From Hansfordia pulvinata (Eukaryota > Ascomycota > Sordariomycetes > Xylariales), in contig BJKQ01000004.1 in NCBI GenBank assembly GCA_006538405.1, positions 124,001-188,000 of the forward strand: a stretch of 64,000 nt of DNA. The letters are read 5' to 3'. The notes under the pieces were generated by a model. The model saw only the letters and a list, made by a program, of their open reading frames with translations, ran no database searches and had not been told where the DNA came from. Made by a program: the position numbers and the translations under genes. Of this stretch, positions 28,165-38,952 are shown piece by piece (position 1 is the first letter of the stretch; each line of letters opens with the position of its first letter).

Positions 28165-30808
28165 TCATCGCCTCCTGCTGCTGCCCCCGCCGCCGCCGCC
28201 GCGTCCTCTCCGTCCCAGCAAGGCCGAGCGCGCCGGGTCGTCCCACAGGCCGCACGTCGGCTTCCTCTGCTTGCAGCCCCACGTCTCGAGGAAACCGCGC
28301 GAGTTGGCCACGGCGCCGTTGATGCGAGCCGAGCTGATGGAGTGGCCGTCGGTCAGGGCCAGGTCCCGCAGGAGTTCGTCGCTGCGGTTCTCGCACAAGC
28401 CACGGCCGAATGCCACCCAGAACAGCTGGTCATGGGACAGCTTCTTCCTCAGCGCGGGCTGCGGGAGGTCGAGGTCGAGGTCGGCCGCTCTGCCCGCCTT
28501 GGCCTTGGCCTTGGTCTCGGCCTTGTGCCACTGCCACGCCACCTGCAGGCCCATCGCGTCGGCCAGGTTCTCGTTGAGCGTGCCCTTGCCGCTCGTCATG
28601 ACCTTATGGCCTCCCGGCGCCGACAGCAGCGCATTGCCGTGGCGGTCGAGGACCGGCAGCCGGTCGTACTGCCGGACGTAGCACTGGCTCAGGGCCTTAC
28701 GCGCCGCCAGCGTCGTCGGCATCAGGAACGACGACGACGACGACCCTCCTGCCCCGCTGTGCGGCTGCCCCGTGCTGCCGAACTGCGACCCATGGTCGTC
28801 GAAGCCGTGGCCCATCTCGTGGGCCAGGACCCATCCCAGGGTCGCCGTCGTGACGTACGCCGGCGCGTCGGCCACGAAGTTGGGGTCCTGCAGGTATGCG
28901 GCCGTCACAAAGAGGGCGTTGTTGAGGGGGCTGTATAGCGCTTCGGCCTTCGACACGTCGAGGTCCTCCAATTCGCCGCGGACTGGCTTCGCCGACAGCT
29001 GCCGCAGCGCGCGGTCCTTCTCCCAGCGATCCACGGCGCTCATGTTGTCGAAGAAGCTCTGCTTCTTGATCTCGAGGCCCCTGAGGGAGTCGAGGACCGA
29101 GCGGGCGCTCCCAAAGTCCGGGACCAGGCCCTCCTTGTTGTCGGGATACCCAATCTGCAGCAGCATCGCCCGCGCCTTGCCCTTCGCCCAGCCCTTGTCG
29201 GCCGCCGGCAGCGCCGACTTGTCGATCCGCTCGATCACCTGCTGCCGGAGGCCCTCGGCCAGCCTCTGGACTTGGGCTTTCGCCTGGCCACTGAAGCTCT
29301 TTTGGAGATACAGGTAGCTCAGCGCGTCGGGGACCATACGTTCCACCGAATTTTGGCAGTTTTTCTCCGCCGTGATCACCTGCGGTTTTCCGTCAGTCAG
29401 GGGTAATGCCCAGAAGACCACTTTCGTCGTGTGTGCGTGTGTGTGTGGAAGTCACACAGGCCGGGGGGGCGAAAGAAAAACTCACCTTTTCTCCTCGCAG
29501 CCCGCCCAGGCCGTCCCGGACCATGCTGCTCGTCGGCGAATTAACCCACGCGTGCCGCTCTACGTACGTATTCCAGATCATATACGCCTGCACGATGGCT
29601 TTGGGTGTCTGCCCGAGGACCTGGGCCACCGCTTGGAACGATTTCGGCCACCCCACGAGGAGGTTCGAGTCCAGGTTGTAGCCGCGGGGCACCCAGTCCT
29701 TCGCCAGGCGGTCCAGTCCGAGCATGGGCGCGATCTTTTTGAGACCCTCCAGATTGGTGCGTTCGAAGAGTCCCTTGCGCAGGGTAGTGCGTGTTAGCCA
29801 GCCGGCCGGCTACGCCCAGGAGTTGCCAGGGGAGGGAGGGGGCGGGCTCACATCTACATCCCACTCGTCTTCAGGCCTGGCGTCGGCGATCTTCTTCTCC
29901 AGCTGCCCGACATGATAGGCCAGGGCCCTCGCGATGGCACTTCTCCGCCCCTTCTTGTCCGGGTGCAGCGTCACCAAGACCTGCTCGATCAGCTTGGCGT
30001 GCGATGCCTGGGCTGCCGGGTTTTCGTAGCGCCCCTTCAGTTCCAGCGATGTCGCCCCCGGACCCACGTAGGCCACGTGGTAGTCCTGGTGTCCCCCGGA
30101 GGTGATATGTCAGTGCTCATCTGCTCGCGAGGTGCCCGGTTCCGCCCAAGTCTGCAGGGGCAAAGCGGGAGGGGGTGCATACCTTGTCCTCGTACGGGTC
30201 GGCGGCAAATGACATGCCTGCAAATGGGTAGAGGGCCTGCCTTTGCAGATAGATCTGCGCGTCCGCCAGCGCGTCGTAGTCCTTTGCCGTCGGCAGCAGC
30301 TCGCCATCCCACCTGTGGCTGGCGCTGCGCGGGGCCCTGGCCACCTTGTCGAAGTCGCCCGCGTCCACCGGGAACGTCTCGGCGATCTTGTCCAAGATGT
30401 CCGAGATGGGCCCGTCGCCCTCCTTCCGCATGCTGGGCTCGTCCACGCACGAGTCGTAGCTGTTCTTGACGAGCAGGAAGAGCTTGCCCTGGGCAGACCT
30501 CTGCCCTCCCCAATCTTCGACGCGGCCCGATAGTATCCCCTTCACGATGCGGTCCCTTTCGTCATCCGCAAAGTAGGCATTGTCGGCCGCTTCGTTGTCT
30601 CCGTACGTCCCTCCGCACACGTACTCCCCGAAATTGTTGCATATCTTCTCGTTGTCCCAGGCTTCCCAACCCCGCACGAGACCGCCTGGCACCGTCCCCC
30701 CGGTGGTGAGCAGAGGCACTTTGCTGCGTGGGGAGGAGGGGGGGCTTGCTCACTTTGAATTCTATCGCCCACGGCGACGCAGCCGGGAGTGGTGCAGACT
30801 CCAACCAT
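28165..30808 (-). CDS. M13-family zinc metallopeptidase (neprilysin/ECE-like)
   Basis: Five exons on the minus strand: 30808-30754, 30685-30183, 30085-29852, 29773-29486 and 29379-28165, giving 764 residues. Introns are 68, 97, 78, 106 nt and all phases agree; the 29774 acceptor is CGCAAG after a GCTAAC branch site. M13 landmarks are CTTPGC near the N-terminus, KICNNFGEYVCGG, and NNALFVTAAYLQDPNF. The zinc motif HEMGH is at residues 547-551, with the third ligand in ENLADAMG (Glu630, Asp634). A Cys-rich end is CKQRKPTCGLW, where many M13 enzymes stop; here a basic Gly/Arg tail of about 27 residues follows. The family cleaves peptides outside the cell or in the secretory route. No signal peptide or membrane anchor is visible at the ATG chosen (MVGVCTTPG), so an upstream exon may be missing. 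A possible ATG near 30974 joined over a 36-nt intron keeps frame but gives no clear signal peptide. Confidence 0.88.
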
Positions 30809-33136
30809 GGCAATGTCGATGACGATGGCGCCGGCGGCAGTCGTTGAGCGCGCGTGGCCCTGTCGGTTGAGCACACGGGATGGCGCGAGGCGTGTCTGTC
30901 TGTCAGGCGGCCAGTCAGGTCGGCGGCAAGCTCACGCGGGGCGTAGTCCGGCTGGTTGGGTCGAGAGGGCCATTCAAGGGCGATGCGAAGCGGCAGCTTG
31001 GAATGTTTAATACTGGCCCTTTTTTGTCACTTCGCAACGGCAACGTGAGGGCCCCGCGTGGCGTCGTGTGGTGTGGCGTGTTGCGGGCAACAACAAACTG
31101 CCCTTGCAGGCCGCAAGACCCCGCGAAGCCGCCCGCGACACCTCTGTCTGCGATAGCGTCGCTGGTGATGTTCGCCACCCGAAGCACTGTTCTTAGCCAT
31201 CCCTTGCTCCTGTCGCTGTCTCCGGAGTTGACTTTCCATGGGTTCGAAGGCCAGGGACGCAATGCCTGTCTTGGCAGGATTCGCTCGCCGAGTTGGACAT
31301 CGCCGTCTGGTCCCCGTGTCGTCGCCGTTTGGTCGCCGCCTGGTCGTACCCAGGTACCATGATGATAATAATATAGCGGCGTCGTCGGCCCCTGCAGCCA
31401 TCTTCAAATCATTGTAACTCGTAAGGCCCAGTTAATTGAGCATGGCCCGTAGGAGTGAGCAGAAGATTCACTCGACTGGGCGATGGGCTTAAGCCAAGGA
31501 CTGTAACCTTTCCGTATACTTGGAATAGTTGGCCCCGCGCGTCGGCTTACTGCACGAGAGGGGACTTCCTGGTGAGTTGAGTCAATAAAACTCGATAAGT
31601 CAGTTTCCCAGGCAGCGCCACTTCACGAACCTGCTCTCCACGTCGGGATCCGACTCTGACGGATGCGCAACTCGCGCCCGGCTTTCCATGGCGGCCAGTC
31701 TCAGTCTCCAGTGCGTGTAGACACCCGTCGCTGCCTGCTTCCTCACAGATGACTCACACAAGTCGACCCTTGCTGAATACAACTTGAGATTTCTTTCACC
31801 CTCAGGCCACAGATTCGCCCCAAGAAGTTTGTAATCGGAGTCGGCCGACGCTGGCACTGCCTTGGGCCCAAGCCTGCCATTGACAGAGCGAGACCCTCCA
31901 CTTGACGGAAGCCTCTGGAGCGTGTGACGGGTTATCGTTTACCCATGATCACCTACACAATGATGGGATTCGAAGGGGCAACTGTAGAAGAGGCGTATTA
32001 TTTGCGCAGTTAGGTTCTATCCTCATTTGCTGCTGAATGCATTCGTGCGTCTTTGACGTTGTGGGTGCGTCCCTTGACGATGTACGTGTACGTGCACATC
32101 CACCAAGACTACAATAAGTGCCAACGATTTGAGGCGACACGATTGACGTGCAACTCGAGTCCTGAAACAAGGCTGGTACAGTACCCTATTGACATCAACA
32201 TCTGATATGTCATTGTGGCGCATGCATTGAATGGGGCGAACTCTCCTATCGTATATATTCAATTAAATGATATATGCACGTATGAAGTGCTAGCTGGCTA
32301 GGTGCTTGAGGAGCAGAACGGTTTGATATGAAGTGATGAACACAAGAACCCGTTTCGGATATCAGTACGTGACTAGATCTGATAATGAGAAAGCTACATG
32401 CCTGAAAGTACCCGTCAAGCGCTGAACCCGTCGCGGTGGATCAATACACCTTCGAGGCTTTGCATGTGATGGCCTCTCGCTTCCACGCGACTGCTAATGA
32501 ACGGCCCATCGTCCCGCGGATCAGGGCCACTTGTGGCTCCACGGCTCCTTATCCGTCTGGATATCCCGAGGGTGGTGTATGGATACTCATGTCGGCGGGT
32601 GGAAATCAAGAAGGCTGGGAAATTAGAAACATGATGGTCAGTACGAGTTTTTCGGTCGGTGAGGCGGCCGTTGGTCTCGAAAGCTGTCAAGTGGGTAATA
32701 GTAGGTGGCACTGCTCTGAACGGATGGGATGTTCATGGCAATGACCCTTCCCTGTTCGCCTGCACTAAGACTCGCGCCCTCAACAGTGATGGGTGCTCAT
32801 ATTGAGCTCACCAGTATAACCATTGTGCAAAGCCAGCACCCTCTAGCCATTCTATGTTACAATACGATGTACGCTACTGCTACTCAAACACAGTTCTGCT
32901 CACGCTTTCAAGCAAAGCCTTCATGTGCCTGGGGAGTAGTGAATCGTACCGTACCACAGAAACGCGCGAGGACCACCCACGCCACCCAACGACTATTGGA
33001 TGATCCTTGCTGTGCGCTAACCACAATAGGAAGAGCTCATTTTGGCAGAAAACTCTGCGGCCGGACGCCCCACACGATTTTCTGCCGCGCCCCAGCCGCC
33101 CACACCTCACGATGCCTCTGCCCACCGCCCTGGCTC

Positions 33137-33144
33137 TATATAAA
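33137..33144 (+). promoter_or_regulatory. TATA box ahead of the decayed frames
   Basis: TATATAAA followed by pyrimidine-rich sequence, the usual layout of a fungal core promoter. It points toward the interrupted frames that start about 130 bases downstream. Confidence 0.45.
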
Positions 33145-33269
33145 CCTCTCCGCCCTCCCCTCAATCTTGTTCAAGTTCTCTTCTTCTTAATTAAGCGATT
33201 ATATTCATCAGAATTGATATATAGTTTGTCTTCACCTCTGTGTTCTCCACAAGAGCTACACAGCCCACT

Positions 33270-34110
33270 CCGGTTGATGACAGAAATCGGCGCTGCTCAT
33301 CAGTGATCTTGGGCGCAAGCCTTACCTCCGAACTGTCCGCAAGGACGGCGGTCTCTCTGAGACTGTATAGGAGGTGGTGATGATCTTTTCCCCGGCATTA
33401 CGTTAGCTCTTGGGCGCGTGGTCGGGGTGAGCAGTGTCCGACGTCTGACGGACCTTTTTTCGTTGCATGCGCGAGCTTGACTCGTGCTGTGAAGAAGAAA
33501 GACAATTCCGAGGCCCCTGACCTCCTTGAAATCGAGTCAATGTTCACTGTGTATCCTCACACCCAATATATTGGGTACGAGCTGCGTTAGTCTATGTTGC
33601 TTCCCTATCTATGGTTAAGGAGTCGGGTCTCGTGAATGGTCAACATGAGGACCTTCTAAGAAGAGATTCAGGGATTCTTAGCTCATTACTGTCAGAGGTC
33701 CATACCGTGTTGGAGCTTTGACTTGAAATCGACTGACCGCGTCGCGTATCTCAACTTCAAGGCCATGTATGCATACGCCTACCTGGCTGCCCTCCTCTCT
33801 CATTTTCTCTTATCACCAGCGACCCAGAATGGCAGTGTCAATTGCTGTGAATGCTTCATAACCCAGCGAAGTGGCTTGCGCCTGGTAATTATCAGATCAT
33901 ATTTTACGAATTTGTGGGTGTGATGAATCCAGGCGACTACGCAATCTAGACTCAGGCCCAGACCTCGTGGTTGTAAAGGGAGGATTTCAGAGAGCTCCTC
34001 TTGAATGTGAAATCGCCGCCCCAGCCGCTGCTCCAGCTGATGCGCCTACGGAGCCAGCTTGACGGTCGCAGGCTCAATGCGTCCGGAATAGTTGCAGAAG
34101 CAGAGGTCGC
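33270..34110 (+). pseudogene. Possible decayed protein-coding gene, family unknown
   Basis: Several neighbouring stretches read like protein but need frame changes or cross stops. Examples are DLGRKPYLRTVRKDGG (from about 33306), SEAPDLLEIESMFTVYPH (about 33506-33560), SMVKESGLVNGQHEDLL (about 33607-33657), and MLHNPAKWLAPGNYQIIFYE (from about 33850). A GTATGC...TTATCACCAG segment at 33767-33819 would be a normal intron and would link AYLNFKA to the following exon. In the frame across 33820-34110 the stops are TGA, TAG and TAA at places where CGA or CAG/CAA would read on, as C-to-T mutation would produce. I do not recognise the family. It may instead be chance composition. Confidence 0.35.
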
Positions 34111-35307
34111 TTAGGTAATTCTATTTCCACTGGCCCTTTTTTTTAGAACAGATGCAGCGGCCCGCTCCCGCTCCCGCTTCACCTGTGAGAGGGAAGGCAC
34201 GCGGTGCGCTCAGGCAGGCGTAGGCCTGAACTTGTATTCAGGGGCAGGAGCAACGCTTCTCCTCGATGGTGGCGTGAGCGCGCCTGCCTCTGAGGCTCGA
34301 CTGTACTCCAGTTCCCTTTCTCCCTCTCCATCTCCGTCCGTTTGCTTGGCCATCTGCCAACTTTGCCGTCTCCATCGACATCTGCCATCATCTACTTCGC
34401 TAACAGTATCACCATCTCATCACCGTCCACCTATCGATCACCAATATGGTTGCCTGTGTAGGTATGTACTGCTTCCAGGAATGCAATGCAACTCTGCTTC
34501 CTGGATGGAACCGATTCCTGACGCTGCTTCATTCTCGTACTGGACGCTCCACATCCGCATGCACACTTGACACTGATAAGACTGGTGTAGCTTCAACTTT
34601 GCCCAAACGGCGGCCAGTCGATTGTGACGCATTTCATTTGGCAAAATCGAAGCCGCCTACTTTCAAAAAAAAGAGCAGGCCACGCTGCTGCTATCGTCGC
34701 CGAATCCCTGGCCATCGGCAGCCACGCCCGCCTGGACATAACAAGAACACATACTACATCACCGACGCTGGCTTTGACTTTTCGAGACAGAAGCACCAGA
34801 GATGCAACACACGGGGGCGGGGTGTGCTGTCCCCCTAAAAATGAACGTATATCGCTCGGATGGGCATATGAGGTAGGGCATGCTCGCACTCCTCCCTTCA
34901 GCGGGCCAAAGTAATGCCAGGCTCTCGGCAGATTTCAGAGCCCCGTGTCAACTGCGAGCGCACACTAGGCAAGCACCCGTCAGCCGCTGGCTATACCGAT
35001 GCAAAGTCTTTGGGGGGTCTGCTCCACGTCTCTGGGCCACCTCCACGGCGTTCCTTCGAATCGAAGCAGTATTACGTTTTTAGTCCTGTCTAGTCGTATT
35101 GACCAAGACTTGTGGTGAGTTCACTGCGGTATCAAAGACCTCACTGTCGCTTAACAGACGAGAATCGCCACCACCCTCTCCATATTTAGCTATGCCACCC
35201 AGTACTCCAGTCTTCTAGAGCGGTTTCATTGCCCCCGATCATTCGAGACGAAGCTTGGAGACGAGTTGGTTGTGCATTAGACTGGAGATTCTCGCCACAC
35301 GGCAAAG

Positions 35308-35315
35308 TATTTAAG
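35308..35315 (+). promoter_or_regulatory. TATA-like element of the secreted protein gene
   Basis: TATTTAAG lies about 90 bases upstream of the ATG at 35399, a usual position in filamentous fungi. Confidence 0.4.
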
Positions 35316-35398
35316 GGACTCGCCGTCACTGTCTCTCGATTCCGCTTATGCGCACTCATTCCCCTCATTCTTGTCCACCCGCACTCAATCGGATCACC

Positions 35399-36154
35399 AT
35401 GCAGCAAAGAGTGCTTGTGCTGGCCATCACGGCGTGCGCTGTAAATCTGGGCTACGTAGACGCACTGAGCTCGAACCTGCCGTTCGACAACGATCATTTC
35501 AGCCGCTTGACTTCCTACTGGGGACCTCGGATCCCTTTCGGCAAGCTGACCCTGTACAGAGACCTCTCCTCTGGCAAGTGTGCCAAGGAGCTCAAGCAGA
35601 CGGACATTTCCGAGGAGCAATACGAGTCCCTCTCAACAGCGGACGAGGATGATATTCCCTATCGCTACCCTGAGGGCCTAGTCAGTAAGTAGCGGCCGGC
35701 CGCCGCACACATGGACTAGAGGGACAGGCTGACCCGGCGCGCAGAGTCGAAGTGCTACAAGCTCGACGAGGGGGCGAGCTGCTACAGGATCTCGAACCGT
35801 CTGTCGACCCCGGGAGAGGAGAGGGCAGAAGATAGCGGGATCGACATCTCCGGGGGGCAGGCTTGTTTCTTCGAAGCCTACCAGAGCAGGAATTGCAGAT
35901 TCTCACGCCCCGACGAGATGGCCATGGAAGGACTGAGCCAGGACTACGGCGCTGCGAGCAAATACGACAAGAGGTTACACGGCCAGCATCTTCTCCACTA
36001 TGGGTATGACCGGCCGCCAGTGTCAGTGCCTTTGTCCGTTGAGGGGAGCCTGGATGCCGCGAAGATGGGCGACGGGCCACAGTTCCTGGACGCGTCCGGC
36101 TTCTGGTCGTTCCGAATTATATGCCAAGGCAGAGGAACCGCCCTGCGATCGTGA
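35399..36154 (+). CDS. Secreted six-cysteine protein (hypothetical)
   Basis: Two exons, 35399-35684 and 35745-36154, around a 60-nt intron (GTAAGT ... GGCTGACCCGGCGCGCAG), giving 231 residues. The signal peptide is MQQRVLVLAITACAVNLGYV with cleavage likely after VDA at about residue 23. The mature protein has six cysteines: one in SSGKCAKEL, two in KCYKLDEGASCYR, two in ACFFEAYQSRNCRF (a C-x9-C pair), and one near the end in SFRIICQGRG. The C-x9-C pair and the closing hydrophobic-Cys-x-G/K element resemble the secreted protein at 2718-3230, so the two may be distant relatives. No enzymatic motif is present. It lies between a gene-poor stretch and an LPMO gene. Confidence 0.78.
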
Positions 36155-37693
36155 GCACGGCCACTTCAGCCAGGGATAGCAAGACGTCGCCGATGGTTGC
36201 TGTGCCACGTCTCAGCCACACGAGCGATGAACGAGCAGTCTCCGTGCGCCCGAGGTAGTTCGCTGTCAAAGGATGTCCATGATCTTTTCTATAGACGCGG
36301 TGGTATTTGATAGATATACCCAACGGGAGTTGAAGCAGTCATGCCACAAGCTGCTGCAGCCAACCTGATTGGGTGCAGCGGTCCGAGTCGCTCAGAGATA
36401 TGCATGTGTAGCACCCTCGTGCTCACGCGTCAGAGTTGATGACAATGCTGGCTGTGATACTATTTTGCCACAGGTCCAAACGAATATCGATGTGTCAAAA
36501 CCCGCGCGGCCCCTTTTCGAACAACCTGTTCGCCCTGTTTCAAGCGCTCGCGGTCTTCTAGACGCAGCAGAAAGACTGAGAGAAACGTTTCGGGCGGTTG
36601 ATCCTGGAACGCCATACTGTGGTCCCGACTCTGCGACTGGCTGGGTAAATGCCAGCCTCCCCCTGGAGGAGATTGGAGGTGCCGGCACGGCGACTCTTCC
36701 CGTTCCTGAATGGGCGGTGGCTTGGAACCGAGATATGGAGGGAGCGAGAGGGCGTGCCTTTTTCCGAAAGGGGCCCGCCCAATATTCGATGCGTCGTTTG
36801 CTTGTATCACGCATCACGTATCACCGCGGGAGACCTTCCACCAATGAGCCCACGCGGCGACCGAAACCACCACCGGTTTGCGCATCTCACGATCGGTAGC
36901 CGCGCGCGTGCCCGCTCCGCATAGGGGACTCGGTATACTCCGTAGGCGAGGGGTACAGTCAGACGGGAGAATCAGGCCTATAACCTCTTCCCTGGAATCA
37001 CCGTCTCTGTCAGCATCGGGGGTCCCAAAACAACTGCGACAGCGGTAGCGAGATGCGGGACAAGGGCCCCCCCGGCCTGCCACCTTGCGATGCGATGCGA
37101 TGCGGCGGCTTATGGGTGAATCTCCCAGCGCCACCGGCTGCGACGTTCTGTTTCGAAGATATCCCACCGGGCTTGGACTCTGCGGCTCGTTGACGAGGGA
37201 TGACTTCTGACAGACACACAGTCGAAATAGGTGCCCTGACACCTTCTCACCTTCCCCAACGAGACCGGTCGTTCTACACGGCGCGGAAGGCTCCGTGATG
37301 CCCACTCTTCGGACGACCCGGGTCTGGATAATAGCCGCGCGGCCGGGACAGGGCATTTCATCTACTCTCTACGCCGAGATCATGACTCCTGCCCCCACGA
37401 GTGGTGAGATGAGCCGTCCGGTAGCGAGGGCTTAGCCCAGCGATGGGAATAGGGGCGAGGACGTGGGAAAGGGACGCGGCTCACTGCGGGACCAGGCCGG
37501 ATTCGACCTGTATAAAGGAGGGATGCCGTCGCCGGGGCAGCCTGGTTAATCCCGAAAGACCCAAGCAGCGCTCACACTCTTCAGTCTCGACGACAGCCTC
37601 TCATTCTTCGACATTCTGCTCTCCTGGCTGTGCCAGTCTTTGTCCTCCAAACAACCCCTTTCCTCACAGCACACTCCTATCACAACCGTAACG
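36155..37693. other. Intergenic region, no supported gene
   Basis: About 1.5 kb upstream of the LPMO. A 176-residue open frame at 36369-36899 has no recognisable family, signal peptide or promoter and is treated as chance. The LPMO promoter lies at the right end. Confidence 0.5.
37511..37516 (+). promoter_or_regulatory. TATA box of the AA9 LPMO gene
   Basis: TATAAA about 180 bases upstream of the ATG at 37694, followed by a CT-rich leader. Confidence 0.5.
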
Positions 37694-37889
37694 ATGCAGA
37701 TCACTTCATTCGCTGCCGCCGCCGCCGTGCTGGCGGGCACCGCCTCGGCGCACACGCGCGTCTTTAGCGTCTGGGTCAACGGCGTGGACCAGGGCGACGG
37801 GCGCACCGAGTACATCCGGTCGCCGCCGACCAACGACCCGGTCCGGGACCTGTCGAGCACCGCCAGTGAGTAGAAACTTCCGTGACAGA

Positions 37890-37922
<33 letters not shown>

Positions 37923-38501
37923 GACAACGGCTGACGGGTTTCCCCCCCAGTCGCCTGCAACGTGGCGGGCGGGACGGCGGCGCCGTCGTTCGCGTCGGCG
38001 GCGGCAGGCGACAAGGTGCAGTTCGAGTGGTACCACGACAGCCGCAACGACGACATCATCGCGTCGTCGCACAAGGGGCCGATCATCACGTACGTGGCGG
38101 CGTACACCGAGGCGGACGGGGCGTCGGGCATCTGGAGCAAGATCGACGAGGAGGGGTACGACGCGTCGGCAAAGCAGTGGGCCGTCGACAAGCTGCTGGC
38201 CGACGGGGGCAAGCGCGAGTTCACCATCCCGAGCTCGCTCAAGCCGGGGAGGTACCTGTTCCGCCAGGAGATCATCGGCCTGCACGAGGCCGACGTCAGC
38301 AACGCCGAGAACTCGAGCCGCGGCGCCCAGTTCTACCCCAGCTGCGTCCAGATCGAGGTCTCCGGCTCCGGCACCGCCGAGCCCGACCAGGCCTTCGACT
38401 TCACCACCGGCTACACCGAGAGCGACCCGGGCATCGTCTTCAACCTGTACGGCCAGTTCGACTCGTACGAGATCCCGGGCCCGGCCGTGTGGTCCGGTTG
38501 A
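37694..38501 (+). CDS. AA9 (GH61) lytic polysaccharide monooxygenase
   Basis: Two exons, 37694-37865 and 37951-38501, around an 85-nt intron (GTGAGTAG ... GGCTGACGGGTTTCCCCCCCAG) that carries a CA repeat; product 240 residues. The signal peptide ends ...GTASA so that the mature chain starts at His20 ([11 protein letters not shown]), the N-terminal copper ligand of LPMOs. The second ligand is His98 in SSHKGPI. The axial Tyr186 and nearby Gln184 lie in [10 protein letters not shown]. Cys60 and Cys189 are the conserved disulfide. AA9 enzymes oxidise cellulose or hemicellulose chains outside the cell using copper and H2O2 or O2, boosting cellulases. The usual R-H-E-I-I-A-L-H stretch reads [10 protein letters not shown] here, a Gln where many AA9s have His. 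There is no carbohydrate-binding module. The protein ends soon after the core (PGPAVWSG), which is normal for single-domain members. Confidence 0.95.
37890..37920. repeat. CA microsatellite in the LPMO intron
   Basis: About fifteen CA units directly inside intron 37866-37950. Confidence 0.95.
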
Positions 38502-38952
38502 GGTGTGTCTGCCTCGAATACGTCGGCGTGTGACTCTTGCTGGCGGGACGATCGACGACCGCGCGGGCTGTGGCTGTCGGCTTCCCGGCGGCTGGTTGCC
38601 GGCTTCTTGTGTATAGATATTTTCATTCTACCCACGGCACCTTGGTGTCTTCGGGTCCCATTCGTTGGTAACTTGCACGTAGATAGATTTGAACAAGCCC
38701 AGGCGGGCGTTCCCAGTCCCCTGCTGTAGAACCCATTTTGTCTATTTCACCGTGCTGGGCCTCATCAATTTCCCGCTTAAGTAGCAACGCGAGAAGGTGA
38801 GCCCCTTCCATAGGACAGCTTCAGCCCACTGCAACACGCCGACGCGTGATAAGACTGCCCATCCCAACGCCATCCAGTTCCGACGCCAGTACTCATGAAA
38901 TCCGCGATACCGCTGTCATAAAGTGGAAGCCTTCGACCCACACCCCGCAATA
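38502..38952. other. Convergent intergenic region
   Basis: Shared 3' region of the LPMO (+) and SKI8 (-). No gene is supported. Confidence 0.6.

Larger units (their letters stand above)
30809..35398. other. Gene-poor region with a possible decayed gene
   Basis: About 4.6 kb without an intact gene. Parts of 31900-33250 are lower in GC than the flanking genes. A TATA box (33137-33144) with CT-rich sequence behind it precedes protein-like but interrupted frames from about 33270 to 34110 (see separate entry). A CCATCTCC-rich leader followed by an ATG at 34446 and a GTATGT donor also looks gene-like, but the frame after it is not convincing. The last 100 bases are the promoter of the 35399 gene. 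Confidence 0.5.

Noticed and set aside
30974..30974. Upstream ATG for the M13 gene joined over a 36-nt intron
   Set aside because: The intron would be shorter than any other in the window, and the added residues do not form a signal peptide; kept only as a possibility.
34446..34838. ATG with a GTATGT donor and a 130-codon frame after a CT-rich leader
   Set aside because: The leader is gene-like, but neither the unspliced frame nor the obvious splice to about 34589 gives a recognisable or consistent protein.
36369..36899. 176-codon plus-strand frame
   Set aside because: No family, signal peptide, splice structure or promoter; length is not unusual for chance in this GC range.
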